From Nemania diffusa (taxonomy: Eukaryota; Ascomycota; Sordariomycetes; Xylariales; Xylariaceae): a stretch of DNA of 64,000 nt. Of the stretch, positions 46,101 through 57,934 are shown in pieces (within the stretch, counting starts at the first letter, position 1; every line of letters begins with the position of its first letter). A model generated the notes under the pieces. The model was not told where the DNA came from. It did not search any database and worked only from the letters and a program-made list of their open reading frames with translations. The DNA is taken from NCBI GenBank assembly GCA_038501195.1, contig JBBPUQ010000007.1, forward strand, positions 3,697,501 to 3,761,500. The letters run 5' to 3'. The translations under genes and the position numbers were made by a program.

Positions 46101-49100
46101 TCAGATCCCCAAGCGGCCCACACCACGAGCCAAAGCCTCAATATCATCCGCATGCCTAACGCCCTCAACCGCCTGATGATTGGAGCCCCCAACGGGCGCG
46201 CCGCACTCAGGACACCTAGCCTGCTCCATCGGCATCCCGCACTCCCCGATCGTGAACGGGTGCCCGTTGGCGCACGTGTACCAGTGGCCCGTGCCCGAGA
46301 ACTCGCCCGCCATGGCCTGGTAGACGGCCTTCATCTCGTCTGCTGATACCTTGGTGTAGAAGACGGCGTCGCGCAGCATCTTCTCGGCGACTTCGATTTG
46401 CGGCTCGAGCGCGACGATGGATTGATGTTGCGCGACGAGCTCGCGCGCGGCTGCGATGTGGGCTGTCCCGAGATCTTTCAGCCTGTCGCGTTTCGAGCTC
46501 GATGTCTGGCCGGGAGGGGCTGAGTCCGCGGACGGCTCGGGGGTGAGAGTGCGCGCGAAGGCGCAGAATTGCGCCAGGTAGATGTGGCCTTCGGCCTGCT
46601 CGCGGGGGTAGTGGGAATCCTTCGCCATCCGGATGAGGGCCTCGCACTCCTTAATCTGCTGTCTCAGGTCCAGCTGGATCTCTGGCCGGTGGCCAAGAAG
46701 CGGCCGACGAATGGTCATGAAGTCGGCGAAGATGACGATGTCGCACCGGAGCGACAGCGCGGTGGCCTGCAGCACGCCCTTCACCTGCAGCGCGGACTCA
46801 TCGAAGGCGAAGGCCCCGGTGGTTCCCCGCTGTTTTGTCGCGTGGCGAACATGGTCCGCGACGCGTTGGAGGGGCTGTTCTTCCTTGCGGACTCTACTGA
46901 TGAAGGTGCTGATCTCGCCCCAGAGGCGGATGGCGTCCTTGTACCTGGAATTTCCGACCCAGTCGCGGATCCTGATTAGTTGTTGAAGCCGTCCCTGGGA
47001 AAGATGTAACTTTAGTGGTTTAGTCTGCTGTTGCTGCTGCTGTGCCAAGGGCGCCTCTACACTCTCGAGCGATGCCTGTACTTTTATGAGCTTGTCTGCT
47101 AATGTCAAGAACTCGCTGTGCGACCACGAGATGAACTTCTTTGTTGCTTCGTCGAGGGTGGCTCGGCGGATGATCCGGCCATATCGTGCAATGTTCCGCA
47201 AGGAACCTCGGCAAGAGGGACACGTTTTGACCTCGTCCATCGAGAACGGCGTAGAGCTGCTAGACAGCGCTACTGGGCAGGAATCGAAGACGGCAGACAT
47301 CTCATAATGCGCCTTCAGGTCCATGATGCCATCCATATTAGTCGTGGTGATGAAATGGCCGCAGTCGGGAAATATGCATGGGTCCTCGTCTAGGTCAACC
47401 TCATGGTACTGCATTCCCATGATAAAGTCGACCATAGTGGACTTGATAGCATCATTGCCACAGGCTTGGCAATACTTCGTATCAGGACAGGCTTCACCGC
47501 AGAGTGAGGGGCCTGCAAGAATGGTTAGATACCCTTAGTGTGCTGAGGGGTGAGTGATATTTGGGCTGAGTAATAGCCTGACTTACATTGATGGCCACAT
47601 CCTAGAACAGTCTCGCATCGTCTAGAACAGGGGATCCAGTCGCATGGTGCCGCACAAGGCATTGTGCATTTCTGGTGAGGACAGGCAGATGAACAGTGCT
47701 GCTCGGCACAAGGCGCGCAAGGTTCGTGACATTTCTTACTACATTGGGAATGACTGCAGCGCGCCTCACAGGGACTTGAGCATGGCTGGCACTTCTGTTC
47801 ACCATGACAGGGTGTTCTACAGTTGTGACGACATGCTGTGTAGGGCCTATTGCAGAGTTGTCGACAGATTTCGTGGTGCACTGCCACCACAGCACCGTCT
47901 TTTCTGTCCTTGCAACGGTAACACTGGCTACGGCAGGTATGGCCACAGGATTGAGGGTCGCCGCAGAGGCTAGTGCATCTGTACGTCGATGTGGTCACAT
48001 CAACATTGCAGGAAACCTTGACAGTATGGTTGCAACCAGGTACGGCCTTGACGACCAGCTCTTTGCAAGGGATAGAAGATAGGTTCTGGGACTGCCAACA
48101 TAATGGGCTCGTTAATGTGTGACCACAGGGCAGGAGCATGTTTAAGCCGTTCAGTCTTTCGACACATTTGGGCTCGCATTTATCTCCACAGTGCAATTTG
48201 CAAGGGTGCTCGCACCCCTTTTTCGGTCGAGGGCATGGCTCGAGGCATTTCACGGCATTATGAAGCACCTGGGAGTGGCAGCGATTGATGCAGGCATGCC
48301 CGCACGACAGCCTTTGGTCGCACTGCCGAAGGCACCCTCCCTCAGGGGAGAACTGTAGAAAGTGGTCAGGCGTTGAGACCTCAAGGGGGTAATCAGGGTG
48401 ACGGGGGCACTGGAGCTCTAGAGTTGGCCCAATGTTGTCATTGTCTCTCAGCATATTAATGACATTTGCCCACATCGGGATGTGTTCGTATGTGTCTGAA
48501 TTGCTGATGATATACATCCCGTGCTTTGCTCGGGATAGGAGCACGTTGATACGATTGGGTGTGTTGAGAAATCCACATTTCTTCTGCTGGTTACTCCGAA
48601 CCAGGGAAATTACGACAACCTTGGCTTCTTCGCCTTGAAAGTTGTCTACTGTGGCAAGACGAACGCTTTTCAGAAGGGTTGTTCGAACAGGTGTATTGGC
48701 TGCATGCGCAGGAGACTCCTCCTCCTGTCCAACCTTGCTAGCGTCCAACGCCGATAGCTCTTCAAGATCCTTGTCGCCAACGGATATCTGGAGTGAGGTC
48801 TGCATTACCCGGCGGAGGCGGTGGAGTTGTCCGAGGTACGGAGTAATAACAGCGATGTCGTCTGGGCCATATGTTCCTTGTCGAACAAGATGCTGAACAA
48901 GTGCCACCGTCATCTCAACCTCAAATGCGTTCGTATGGGAATTGGATGTTGGATCTTGCTGTTGTGCTCGGTCTTCCGGCACACTATGTTGGAGCCAGAA
49001 AAGACGTTTCTTGACGCCCAGTACTTCTGGGTACTTAGCTACATCGTCGCCGTCGATCAGCGAGGGATACAGGGTCTGGCGGATTAGCTGCGAGATGCTG

Positions 49101-52100
49101 GGATGCATGCGGCGCTGCGTATCGAGAGTACTGAACGGGAGCTTTGGGCTTTCGTCGTGCGATGGCCTCACTAGGCGCTCGAACAATGATACATCTAACG
49201 AGTACTGTACTCCACGAGGATTTGCGGAGCTTAAATCGTAATTCTGAATCTGTGGCCGAAGTTGTAAATGATCGCCGATAAGGATACAGTGCTCTATCGA
49301 AGGGAGTAGTGCTGTGAGATTATGCGCTTCAAGCACCTCGCCCGCTTCCTCGCCTGTCGAAAGAAGTTAGCGATACCAGATACCTGATAAGCGGTTGAAG
49401 GTCACTTACATATCAACACTTTGCATCTTACTCGCCTCAAAAGATCTAGATTTCTGGCCAGACCAGTAGTTGTTACTCCAATAATATCAGCCTCTGATAG
49501 GCATCGTAGATCAACCTCTCGAAAAATCCGGTTGCGCTGTGACCTTGTCTCGACATATTCTTTGTGAGTATCGATCAAGTCCTCGATAATTGGGTCGCGA
49601 ATTTGAGTCTGCCAGTAGTTGTACAGGCGCTGGCGTTCCTCACGCGTCGTGCCCCAGAGCCCTATTGTTGTCAATTGTTCGGCCGGTCGTGGTATGGGAG
49701 CAGTCGCTGTAGAGGCCTTCCCACCACGCAGCCACTGGTCCACCAGTTGGTGCGAACGATACCGCACTTCTTGGAATCCTTCTTCGTCCACCATCGTTCC
49801 AAATAAGGCTGCGTGGTGTTGGGGGTGGTGTTGTGATAAATAAGCCTGAAGAGCTGGTCGGCCGAGACAATGCTCAAGCTGATTTAGGGCCACCGCTACA
49901 CTAAGTTCGTATTTCTCTAATTGTGCCGTTGTTTCCCAGATAGAGCCTTTCTCTGGCTTCGTGCGAGTGGCAGTTCTAGCGACAGTTCGGAGATTGACAC
50001 CCTCCAGACGTTCGGACTTGGAACGGGAGCCAATACGTATGATCTGCTTCACTCCATCGTCCAGCAGGTGCTCTAGCAACTGATCTAAAGCATGGTTTGT
50101 CTGACGTATATAATTAGAAGTTACTCGGTAAAACAACAAGTTAGCTATTCCAGAGCACTCACGTAACAGACGCATAGAATCGGGCCAATATTTCCCTTTT
50201 CTTTATTCGCCAGTAGAACTTTAATTATCTTTTCGCCTGTGTAACTTTTGCCTGTTCCAGGGGGGCCCTGAATGAGAGCAAGACTACGAGATAGGCTGTT
50301 GAGAAGAGCCGATGACTGTGTCTCATCTAGTGTAGAGTGTTCGGTGAGTGATTTTGTATCCAGGCGCTGGGTGGGCGAGAACCTAAGTTGGGTGCCATCT
50401 TTTGATAGACATTGGAGATCAAAGTAGAAGCCAGCTTTGGTTGTGTACTGAGGAGGTGGGACCTCTACGATGCCTGCAGTTGGCGTTACTGGAGCGAGTA
50501 GGTCGATGAATGGAATGTCTGGGGTTCGCGACATCATTTGGAGCGCCTCCAAAGTATGCTGAAACGCGGCGAGTAACACTCCAGGAAACTCCACGAGACA
50601 TGCCCTGCGCCGATTTCCGACGTGTTGGTACCAACGGAGAGCCTGTTGTATGCTATCTTCTTTAAGTTCCGCCAGATTTAGGTGCGCATACGCGAATTCT
50701 TCGTCTTCCGCCAACGAGGGTCTCCTTTCCATGGACTCGTCTTCTGGGATATTGGTACGCTGGCTTGCTTTATTCTTCTGATCGCGGGTTACGATAGTCG
50801 TTTCAGCGACGACACAGAAGATGACTGAGCCATCTTCGTTGATGACGCATACCAACGCACCGGGCTGTAGACGCTTGGATTGTATCCACCAATCCCGACG
50901 TTTCTGTAGTGTCGTGCTTTTGGGCTGTGGGAATCTCACACATAAATCCACGCCATTGAGACGCTCGAATGAAGCCCCGACAGGCTCCACGTCCTCGTAT
51001 ATGTATGTGAATAAATTCTGATTCTGGCGAGGTCGTGGCTGTTGACGCTGGCCCCAACTGCGTATTATTTCCAAGAGATCGCGGACTGCATCTCGCAACT
51101 GGCCCACTGTATCCTCACGGAGAAGACGGAATTCCCGATCAAGACGGCCCCTAATACCCGGGAGGTGGAAGGACGAGGGATCGTTGCTCGGTAAGTACTC
51201 AGCCCGATTTGAAGTGACCTCGTTGTGGGTTGGTAAGATACTAATGTCAGAGATGTTAGCATGATCATTATCATGACGACGGCCTGATACCGAGAGACGA
51301 CCAGGGAGATTCTTAGGTAGCGTAAACTCAGCCCGTGATCTAATGCTTTTTGTTGTCGAGACTAGAGGTGAAGGCAACTCATCCCCCACCCCCAGGCGGC
51401 AATTGATGTAACGAAGCCACTTGTGAGACTGAAGGAGTAAATAGTCATCGGACGTCGCATTCATCCCTTGTAGGATTGAAGAGAGCTGCTGAGTAAAAGT
51501 CTTGAAAGTTTGATCGATGATATTGGTCGTATTGCAATCAATCATTTTGGACAGCACTGCAAGGGATATTTCGACGATAATTAGCTTGGTTGCAGATGAA
51601 TCGCCAGTCGTGACTGGCGTATTGTTGACAGGGGCTGCGCGGGCAAGGCTGATGACGAAATCAAAGATAATCTTCATTCGTCGGCTGGCAACACCTTGCA
51701 TGAAGTTATAGATGGCGGCGACCTGCTGCTCGAGGACGGCAGAATCGACAACGCGTTGGTGTGTGATGAGGGCGAAAAGGGGCTGCATCTGATTTGTCCA
51801 GAGGCGCTGCTTTAAATGGTCGTTAGTAGCACTGGGTACGTGGCTCTCAACAAGAAAACGAATATGGTTAAGGCCGTCTTCTCCAGAGAGCAGCTTGACA
51901 GCTTGTTGACATTCACTCAGATCGCCTTCGATTAGCTTGATAGCCAACTGGAAGAAACGATCAGAGTTTGCACGGTTAGCAGAGTAGCGTCCTTGGCGGA
52001 GAAGCCTTTTCCATTCTTGGAGCTCGTCCTCACTTCTTCCACTCGAAGTCGGCCGCTGCACACCACTCGCGGCTGACGGGCCCGCGATCTCATTCCTCGC

Positions 52101-52202
52101 CGAACTGGTTACATCGTGAGAGAATCTACAATGCGCACCAAACGTGCATCTACCTCTCCCGAAATGGGGGCAGGGCTTTTTAGGGGGGCGACGATTGCTC
52201 AT
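46101..52202 (-). CDS. ZNFX1-like CCCH / SF1 helicase / NF-X1 / RZ-finger protein
   Basis: Four exons: 50163-52202, 49410-50100, 47587-49353 and 46101-47512; 5910 nt and 1969 aa. A CCCH finger (C11-x7-C-x5-C-x3-H29) opens the protein. A UPF1-type SF1 helicase follows, with P-loop GPPGTGKS near 645, the post-P-loop CYTNHALDQLLE, motif II ICEEAGEV, GDHLQLRP and the C-terminal motifs ATVDNFQGEEAKVV and LSRAKHGMYI. Residues about 1250-1500 hold a row of NF-X1-type Cys/His fingers (CGHACINRCH, CEHPCKLHCG). The C-terminus (about 1900-1950) is an RZ finger: WYTCANGHPF, then GECG, then CPECGAPVGG. Animal ZNFX1, S. pombe Hrr1 and Neurospora SAD-3 are related helicases in RNA silencing or antiviral RNA sensing, and the RZ finger is a ubiquitin-ligase element in RNF213/ZNFX1. 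A role in small-RNA silencing is inferred. Confidence 0.9.
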
Positions 52203-54112
52203 GATCTTTTCGTATGAGGCTGATAGACCTCCTAGCTTCGACGCTCGGGTGTATTAACGGTCATATGTTTAGAAGCGTAGGAATATAGGTTGATGTTCTG
52301 CTCCAAATGATGTGTTGAGCTACTTGTGTTACGATTCTAAAGCCGGAAAGGTATCTTTAGCATAAGTGCCCGCTTGCAAACACGGAGGAAACACTGTAGA
52401 AGCGGGCGAGAATCCCTGGGGCAACGAAATGAGGGGAAGGGAACACTTTAGAAGGACCATAGGTCTAGAGGTCCATAGAAAGTATTCATTCTGTGGCTCG
52501 AATTGTGTGGCGGCGGAGAGGAGTGTCGTGGCAATGACTTATGGTGCCACGACTTGCAGCACTCATATTCGGTGTCTAAGACGGCAGGGAAGAAAAGGGT
52601 GACGGTCTGTCCAGGATGAAAATGCCTTTCCACCCTTAAGCCTTAGGCTGTCCTTATGGCCTAGTATATCATAGCCGGCTATGTTCTATACCTAGGCAGG
52701 CTCCCACATGGGTATTACTACCTAGGTACCTATCTACCTAACGAACCAGTGTACGAATTGTGTGCCTAACAACCCAGCTCCGGAATAGGAGCTTTAATGT
52801 GACAAAATCATACAAACGAGCTTATCTCTACATAAAAAACGTAGCCATAAACGCAAGCTTGATAGTCTTTTAGGAGCTGACTGTATTCGAAGAACCATAG
52901 AATTCCCGTTGCAGCCGGGAGAATCTGACGGACTTGGGCATGTAAACGGAAGATCGGATGTCACATCAAGAGTCACAGTTTAAGGCACACAGTATCGAGT
53001 ATGATATTTAATACTTGGTCCCATAGTACAGATACGAGAGAACAAAGAACACTGGCGCTCCCAACGGAAACCTGCATTTTGGAAACATAATATACGGAAC
53101 TATCACTTCTTATCTACACATTTGCTGGCCAACCGGAAGAGAGCTGGTTTTCCCCGATTCCGTGTCGCGCTGGGGCGCGTTTGTCGTCAGCGCAGTGCCA
53201 TGCACTACCTACCTAGATAATTGGTGCCTGGCAGTCCATTTCAAACGACTAGACATCATCTTATCAGCCACAATAAGGCAGTGTACGACAGGACAAAGAT
53301 GGCTATTATGTACCTAAGGCACAACCTGCGCCGTCTATTAGTCTCACCACCGGTAATATTGTATTAACAGTAGTTGTCCTACAAGCTTCAAGAATACTGA
53401 AGAAAAAATATATATTTCGAGACCCGAACATACGGTTAAGAAATCCGTTTTGCTCAGCTGTACTTGTATACAATAACCTCCTGGTCCTGGAATGCATCGT
53501 TTCGAATCGCGTTACTTTCATATCCCTCACTGTTTGAGCGATAACAAGCTTAATGTTATTAGTTAATCGACTAGATAAAGAACATCGGGTAGAGATCTAC
53601 TAAACTTAAGAATATACTAACATTGCCCTAAGAGCGCGGTACCGTACAATACTACCCTGGTTTTTTTTACTTCAATAGCAAGGAGTTGAACGTTCAAACT
53701 ATGCAGAACTTACACCTAACTGCTAATACATGCATTTAGTTACGTATAGGACTTAAAGTGTATGCATATTATACTTATAGGAACTACCTATTCGCTGTGC
53801 TTATATAAGTTTTGCGTTCTACCCCAATTCATGTTCAACCTCCTAACTCGCTCTCTACACCCCCTCTTTCGCCATCTTTAGCCTCGTTCACTCCCTACCC
53901 CTCCCTCACGGACCCCAATAGTTTCAGCCCCCTTTTCTACCTGTCATGAAGTCATCGTTGTTTAAATTCCTCACCGCCTAACTAGTGCTAGGTATGAGCG
54001 CGTGATCCCCGTCATTTCCTACGCTGCATTATACATCGCGACTGCTTAAAATGTATATTTCAAGCACTCAATTGCCAACCAAACTGGCCACTGAACGTGG
54101 AACATAACTCGT
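52203..54112. other. Intergenic
   Basis: About 1.9 kb upstream of the helicase gene and downstream of the dehydrogenase gene. AT-rich, with TACCTAGGTACC words near 52715. No supportable gene. Confidence 0.5.
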
Positions 54113-55243
54113 TTATATAGCCTTTCTACTCTCCTTTGCCTTCTCTGCTTCCTTAGTAAACCATTTGCCGGCCTTGGAAAGGCCGCTACCCATCGATACT
54201 TTGGGTGTATAGCCGAGGACTCGCCTCGCCTTCGCATTACTCAACGTACGGCTTAAAGTAGTAAGGTGGATGGTTTCGCGGGTGACTATTGGTTGCTTCT
54301 TGCCTAATGTGAACACCCAATAGATCCATTCGGTGACGGCCGCTGTCACCATCGCGATCCAAATAGGCACAATCCTTATGTCTTCTTTCTTGACGGGCAG
54401 CCCAACAGAGGCGGCGATGGAGCGCTGGAAATCCCAGAACTCGACAGCCTCCTCGTTAGTAATGTTGAAAGCCTCACCATCGACTCTCATATCGGAGGGC
54501 GGAGCGGGCCGCCCGTAGGCCTGGACGAGAGCGCGAGCGGCGAGAATGTGAGCATCCACGAGATTGGATATGTATACGAAGTCGTACATATTGTTTCCAG
54601 GGCCTATTTGAAATTTCGCTTTCCCCGCTCGTGCATTCGCGACGATCTTCCCCATGCACACGGTATCGCGCTTGCCGAAAGCAGTAGCCGGGCGCAGTGA
54701 TACAGTCAACATGGATGCATCACCAGACTCACGATTAGCAGCGAGGATGTCGGCTTCTGCCTCCGCTTTGGTCAATGTGTAGACACGCTTCTGCGCTGGA
54801 TATTGAAGAACGGGGAACGTCTCGTCCGCGTCGAACAAGTCAGTGAGATTGTCGTGGATTACAGAAGATGTAGAGGTATTGATAAAAGCCTGGACCGTCT
54901 TGTTTTGCCGACAAGCCCTCAGCAGATTCCGGGCACCATCGACATTCACCCTTCGAAACACCGCAGGCTGCTGCACGGTCGAGTCAGGACATGCTACATG
55001 AAAAACAGTCTTTGGTTTCGCCTCGGCAAAGACGGCGTCAACCTCTTTCGCTGAGGATACATCGCAGGTGTGGTATGAAACACCTGCAACACGGTTCCGG
55101 CTCGTGTTAACGTCGATGACATGTACTTGGCAACCAGGTTCAACTTGAAGTAGATTGTCGACGAGGTGAGACCCGATGAAGCCGCAACCACCTGTAACGA
55201 TGACTGGGCCCAACTTGGGGAGTGGGTGAGGGTTCTCTGGCAT
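54113..55243 (-). CDS. 3-beta-HSD / sterol-4-alpha-carboxylate 3-dehydrogenase-like (Erg26 family)
   Basis: Single exon, 376 aa. Extended short-chain dehydrogenase of the 3-beta-HSD family: the N-terminal Rossmann motif VTGGCGFIGSH (about 16-26) binds NAD(P), the acidic strand end VIDVN follows, and the catalytic pair is YTLTK (YxxxK). A hydrophobic segment (WIAMVTAAVTEWIYWVFTLG) near 300 is typical of the ER-associated members. Erg26 oxidises and decarboxylates the C4 methyl-derived carboxylate in ergosterol synthesis. Fungi carry several paralogues, so a different steroid or isoprenoid substrate is possible. The gene is intronless and appears intact. Confidence 0.82.
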   Translation of the reverse strand: MPENPHPLPKLGPVIVTGGCGFIGSHLVDNLLQVEPGCQVHVIDVNTSRNRVAGVSYHTCDVSSAKEVDAVFAEAKPKTVFHVACPDSTVQQPAVFRRVNVDGARNLLRACRQNKTVQAFINTSTSSVIHDNLTDLFDADETFPVLQYPAQKRVYTLTKAEAEADILAANRESGDASMLTVSLRPATAFGKRDTVCMGKIVANARAGKAKFQIGPGNNMYDFVYISNLVDAHILAARALVQAYGRPAPPSDMRVDGEAFNITNEEAVEFWDFQRSIAASVGLPVKKEDIRIVPIWIAMVTAAVTEWIYWVFTLGKKQPIVTRETIHLTTLSRTLSNAKARRVLGYTPKVSMGSGLSKAGKWFTKEAEKAKESRKAI

Positions 55244-56082
55244 CGCTAATACTGTTGCGAACTAACAAGAAAAGGTAAGCTAAGGTGATGCGGAGAGATA
55301 CAGCTAGGCGGTTATGGTGCTTTCCATCTCGATATGTGCCTCTGCTGGAGCCTGGAAATATACACGGCCTCAAGATAGTGAAAAGGAATGCAGAGGGTTA
55401 AAAACATGAAAGAAGTATGAGATAATAAAGTGAAAGAAGGCGATTGTGAGATGCACCCCTAAATATACCAGTCATTTAGCTATAACGGAGAAAAGGTCCT
55501 AGGTCCTAGGGCAAAGCCTTTTGGCAGATACTAACTAAGGGGGTGGATTAAAGTGGCGGGTGCTGTGGCTAAGATGGACTAAAAGGGATCTATCCCTTAC
55601 ATATATTAAAGACTTAAATTTGACAGCTACTATGTAGTCTTGAAAACTTCTATAAATAAAGGTATAGTATTATAAAAATAGAAACACGCCAACTTAGAAT
55701 ATTTATAATGACTTGTCACAATATCTAAGTTACAGGTCCGTGCTCTTTTCGGATCGACTCATAGTCGAACCTATCATGGCGCCTAGCCTCTCTCAAGACT
55801 TAGTACTGGCGAGATGTTGCCCGAACGTCTATTAAAGCACGAAATCGAATTCCAACTCCTAGGGGCAAAGGAAGGTAGCTCCAGATTAAGAGGCGAGTGT
55901 CACACAACCGACCGTGCCAAGAAGCCTGTTAGCTGCAACCAATATGCATACACGACCGCCTCTGGAGGCCTAACTGATCTGCGTGAGGTCTATTAGGTGA
56001 AGTAGGCAACCTAAACTGACTACTTCATGCAGGGAGAACCAACGGTCTTGGAGATATCAGAATGTATACAGTGTATTAGCCT

Positions 56083-56951
56083 CAGCGCTGAACACAGGTA
56101 AAACAATACCTTGACTGCTTGACAGATAACTTGACTAACCAAGGCAAAACAAACGCATTTGAATTGATTGCCATACAAAACAAAGATTTCTTATTTTACC
56201 TGTGTTTGCCAGTTATTTTCAAATAATTTCTTTCTTTTTTTGATTTTTTTTTGTTGTTTTTTTGGTAAAAAGAAGCTATTCAGAAGGTGTAATACTTCCT
56301 TACCTAGGTAGCAGTCTGTTTCAGGACCCACATTAACCAACCAATAGGAACCCTTTCCCACCTAATAAGCCCACTTACCTACCTAGCCACTTACCTACCT
56401 AGCCACTTGCCTAGCCACACACCTACCTACCTACTTTTTACCACCTTACCTACCAACCTACTTCCTACCACCTTACTTCCTACCACCCTACTTCCTACCA
56501 CCCTACCTACTACCCTACCTACTATTTTACCTACTACTCTACCTACTACCATGCTTACTACTACCTACCTAGGTACTACACCTACTTTTTTACAGCAATT
56601 TTGCGACGTTTTTTAACCTCACGATCTTTTTCGACCTTACGACCTTATAACCCTTCGATCTTACAACCCTACGACCTTCTGACCCTCTGACCCTACGACC
56701 TGCCGACCCTCCGACCTTTACGAAGTAACTAAAGCGGTTTATAAGAAGCAATACAAAAGATCGAAGGTTTTAGCCCTAACTAACTGACGCACCTGACGCA
56801 CCCGATTTTATTTGATTTATTTGATCAAATAACTGTTCAATCAAAACAATAGATTCAACCAAACAAGTCAAATAAGCGCTTTTTGCGATCAATCAAGGCA
56901 AAACAAGTCAAGAGGCTATTATTTGACTTGTTTTACCTGTGTTCAGCGCTG
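56083..56951. mobile_element. Non-autonomous hAT-type element (MITE), 869 bp
   Basis: Perfect 24-bp terminal inverted repeats: CAGCGCTGAACACAGGTAAA and four more bases at 56083-56106, and their exact reverse complement at 56928-56951. The element is flanked by an 8-bp direct repeat ATTAGCCT (56075-56082 and 56952-56959), the target-site duplication length of hAT transposons. TIRs that begin CAGNG are also usual for hAT. Subterminal copies of GGYAAAACAA occur near 56145 and 56895. No transposase is encoded; the inside is low-complexity CCTACC-rich and ACCTTACG-rich DNA. Perfect TIRs and an intact duplication suggest a fairly recent insertion. Confidence 0.9.
56345..56720. repeat. Low-complexity tandem tracts inside the hAT element
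   Basis: Two adjoining imperfect tandem tracts: CCTACC/CTTCCTACCACC units (about 56345-56580) and CGACCTTA-like units of about 10 bp (about 56625-56720). They form the filler of the transposon; the open frame across the first tract codes only for LPTT-type repeats. Confidence 0.7.
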
Positions 56952-57934
56952 ATTAGCCTAGACGCCTTTTAGAATTACAAATAGGATTGGGTGAACTTAA
57001 CTAAGATGGAATAGAAGATGATGGATCTTGAGAGACCAAAGATAATTATTAGCTGAATTGATACTATTCTAAGCTGGTGACTTAGCCATTATAACAGCTA
57101 GAGGATGGATGAAAAAAAGAAAGAACACACCAATCAACCTTAGCGCTTCTAACAATGACGAGTTTACTTCACCGAACTGTGGCTTGTATAGGAAAGCATT
57201 GATTTGGATGGCAAAAGGCTTGATACAAAACAGAATAGAAGCTGTTACATTATTACGCCTGAAGAGGGGCATTAGAAGCACCAACCAACAGGCGGTGACT
57301 TCAACTCGGGGCCTTTGATTAGTGTTCTCAACTTTAATATCTGGGCTTAGTTGCCCCTCTGGCAAACTTTATTTCCTGGGCATAGACATACCTCTACCTT
57401 CGGTCGATAGGCACCTTGAAAGCAGATTGACTAGATGGCCTGCTTCTTCTCATATAATATCGTGTGAAATTTCAGCTAACCTCCATCTTGACTCTCTGGG
57501 CATTGCATGTATTCCGCGGCATAATCATTGTGTGTTAGATGTTAAGAACAATTGAGTATAGTGGCATAGATGAATGCATTCAGGCTGTGCGTTGGTGGCA
57601 AAAGGCCTATTCTAAGGTCCTAGGATATGCAATATTTCACATAGACAGAAGGCGTGGAGTAAAGACTTGGATGTAAGCGAAAGCAATTCACGTGTGTTAC
57701 TAGTGTCAATGTTTGTGACAATGATGGCATAGCCAGCGATCCATTGTGTAGGGAACCAATCTGTCAATTTTTTCCTCCAACTTGAAGACGACTGGAACTG
57801 TGTGCTAGGGCTGACTGCTCCCCCCATCAAAACGGGCCCCTCTTCCTGTGGCTGTCCTTTCAAGCACATCAAAACTCTCCAATCTCAAACTCCTCATTAT
57901 CCCATCTCCAGAATGGGACTTCTTCTTCCCCTCT

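Larger units (their letters stand above)
55244..57934. other. Intergenic with hAT-type element
   Basis: 2.7 kb. The middle third is the inverted-repeat element listed separately. The rest is AT-rich, and I see no conserved gene in it; the small frames at 55814-55996 and 57109-57555 do not look coding. Confidence 0.5.

Noticed and set aside
56407..56616. 69-aa open frame (LPTT repeats)
   Set aside because: It is the translation of a low-complexity tandem tract inside the hAT-type element.
56083..56951. A transposase gene inside the hAT element
   Set aside because: No frame longer than the low-complexity one exists and none resembles a hAT dimerisation or DDE region.
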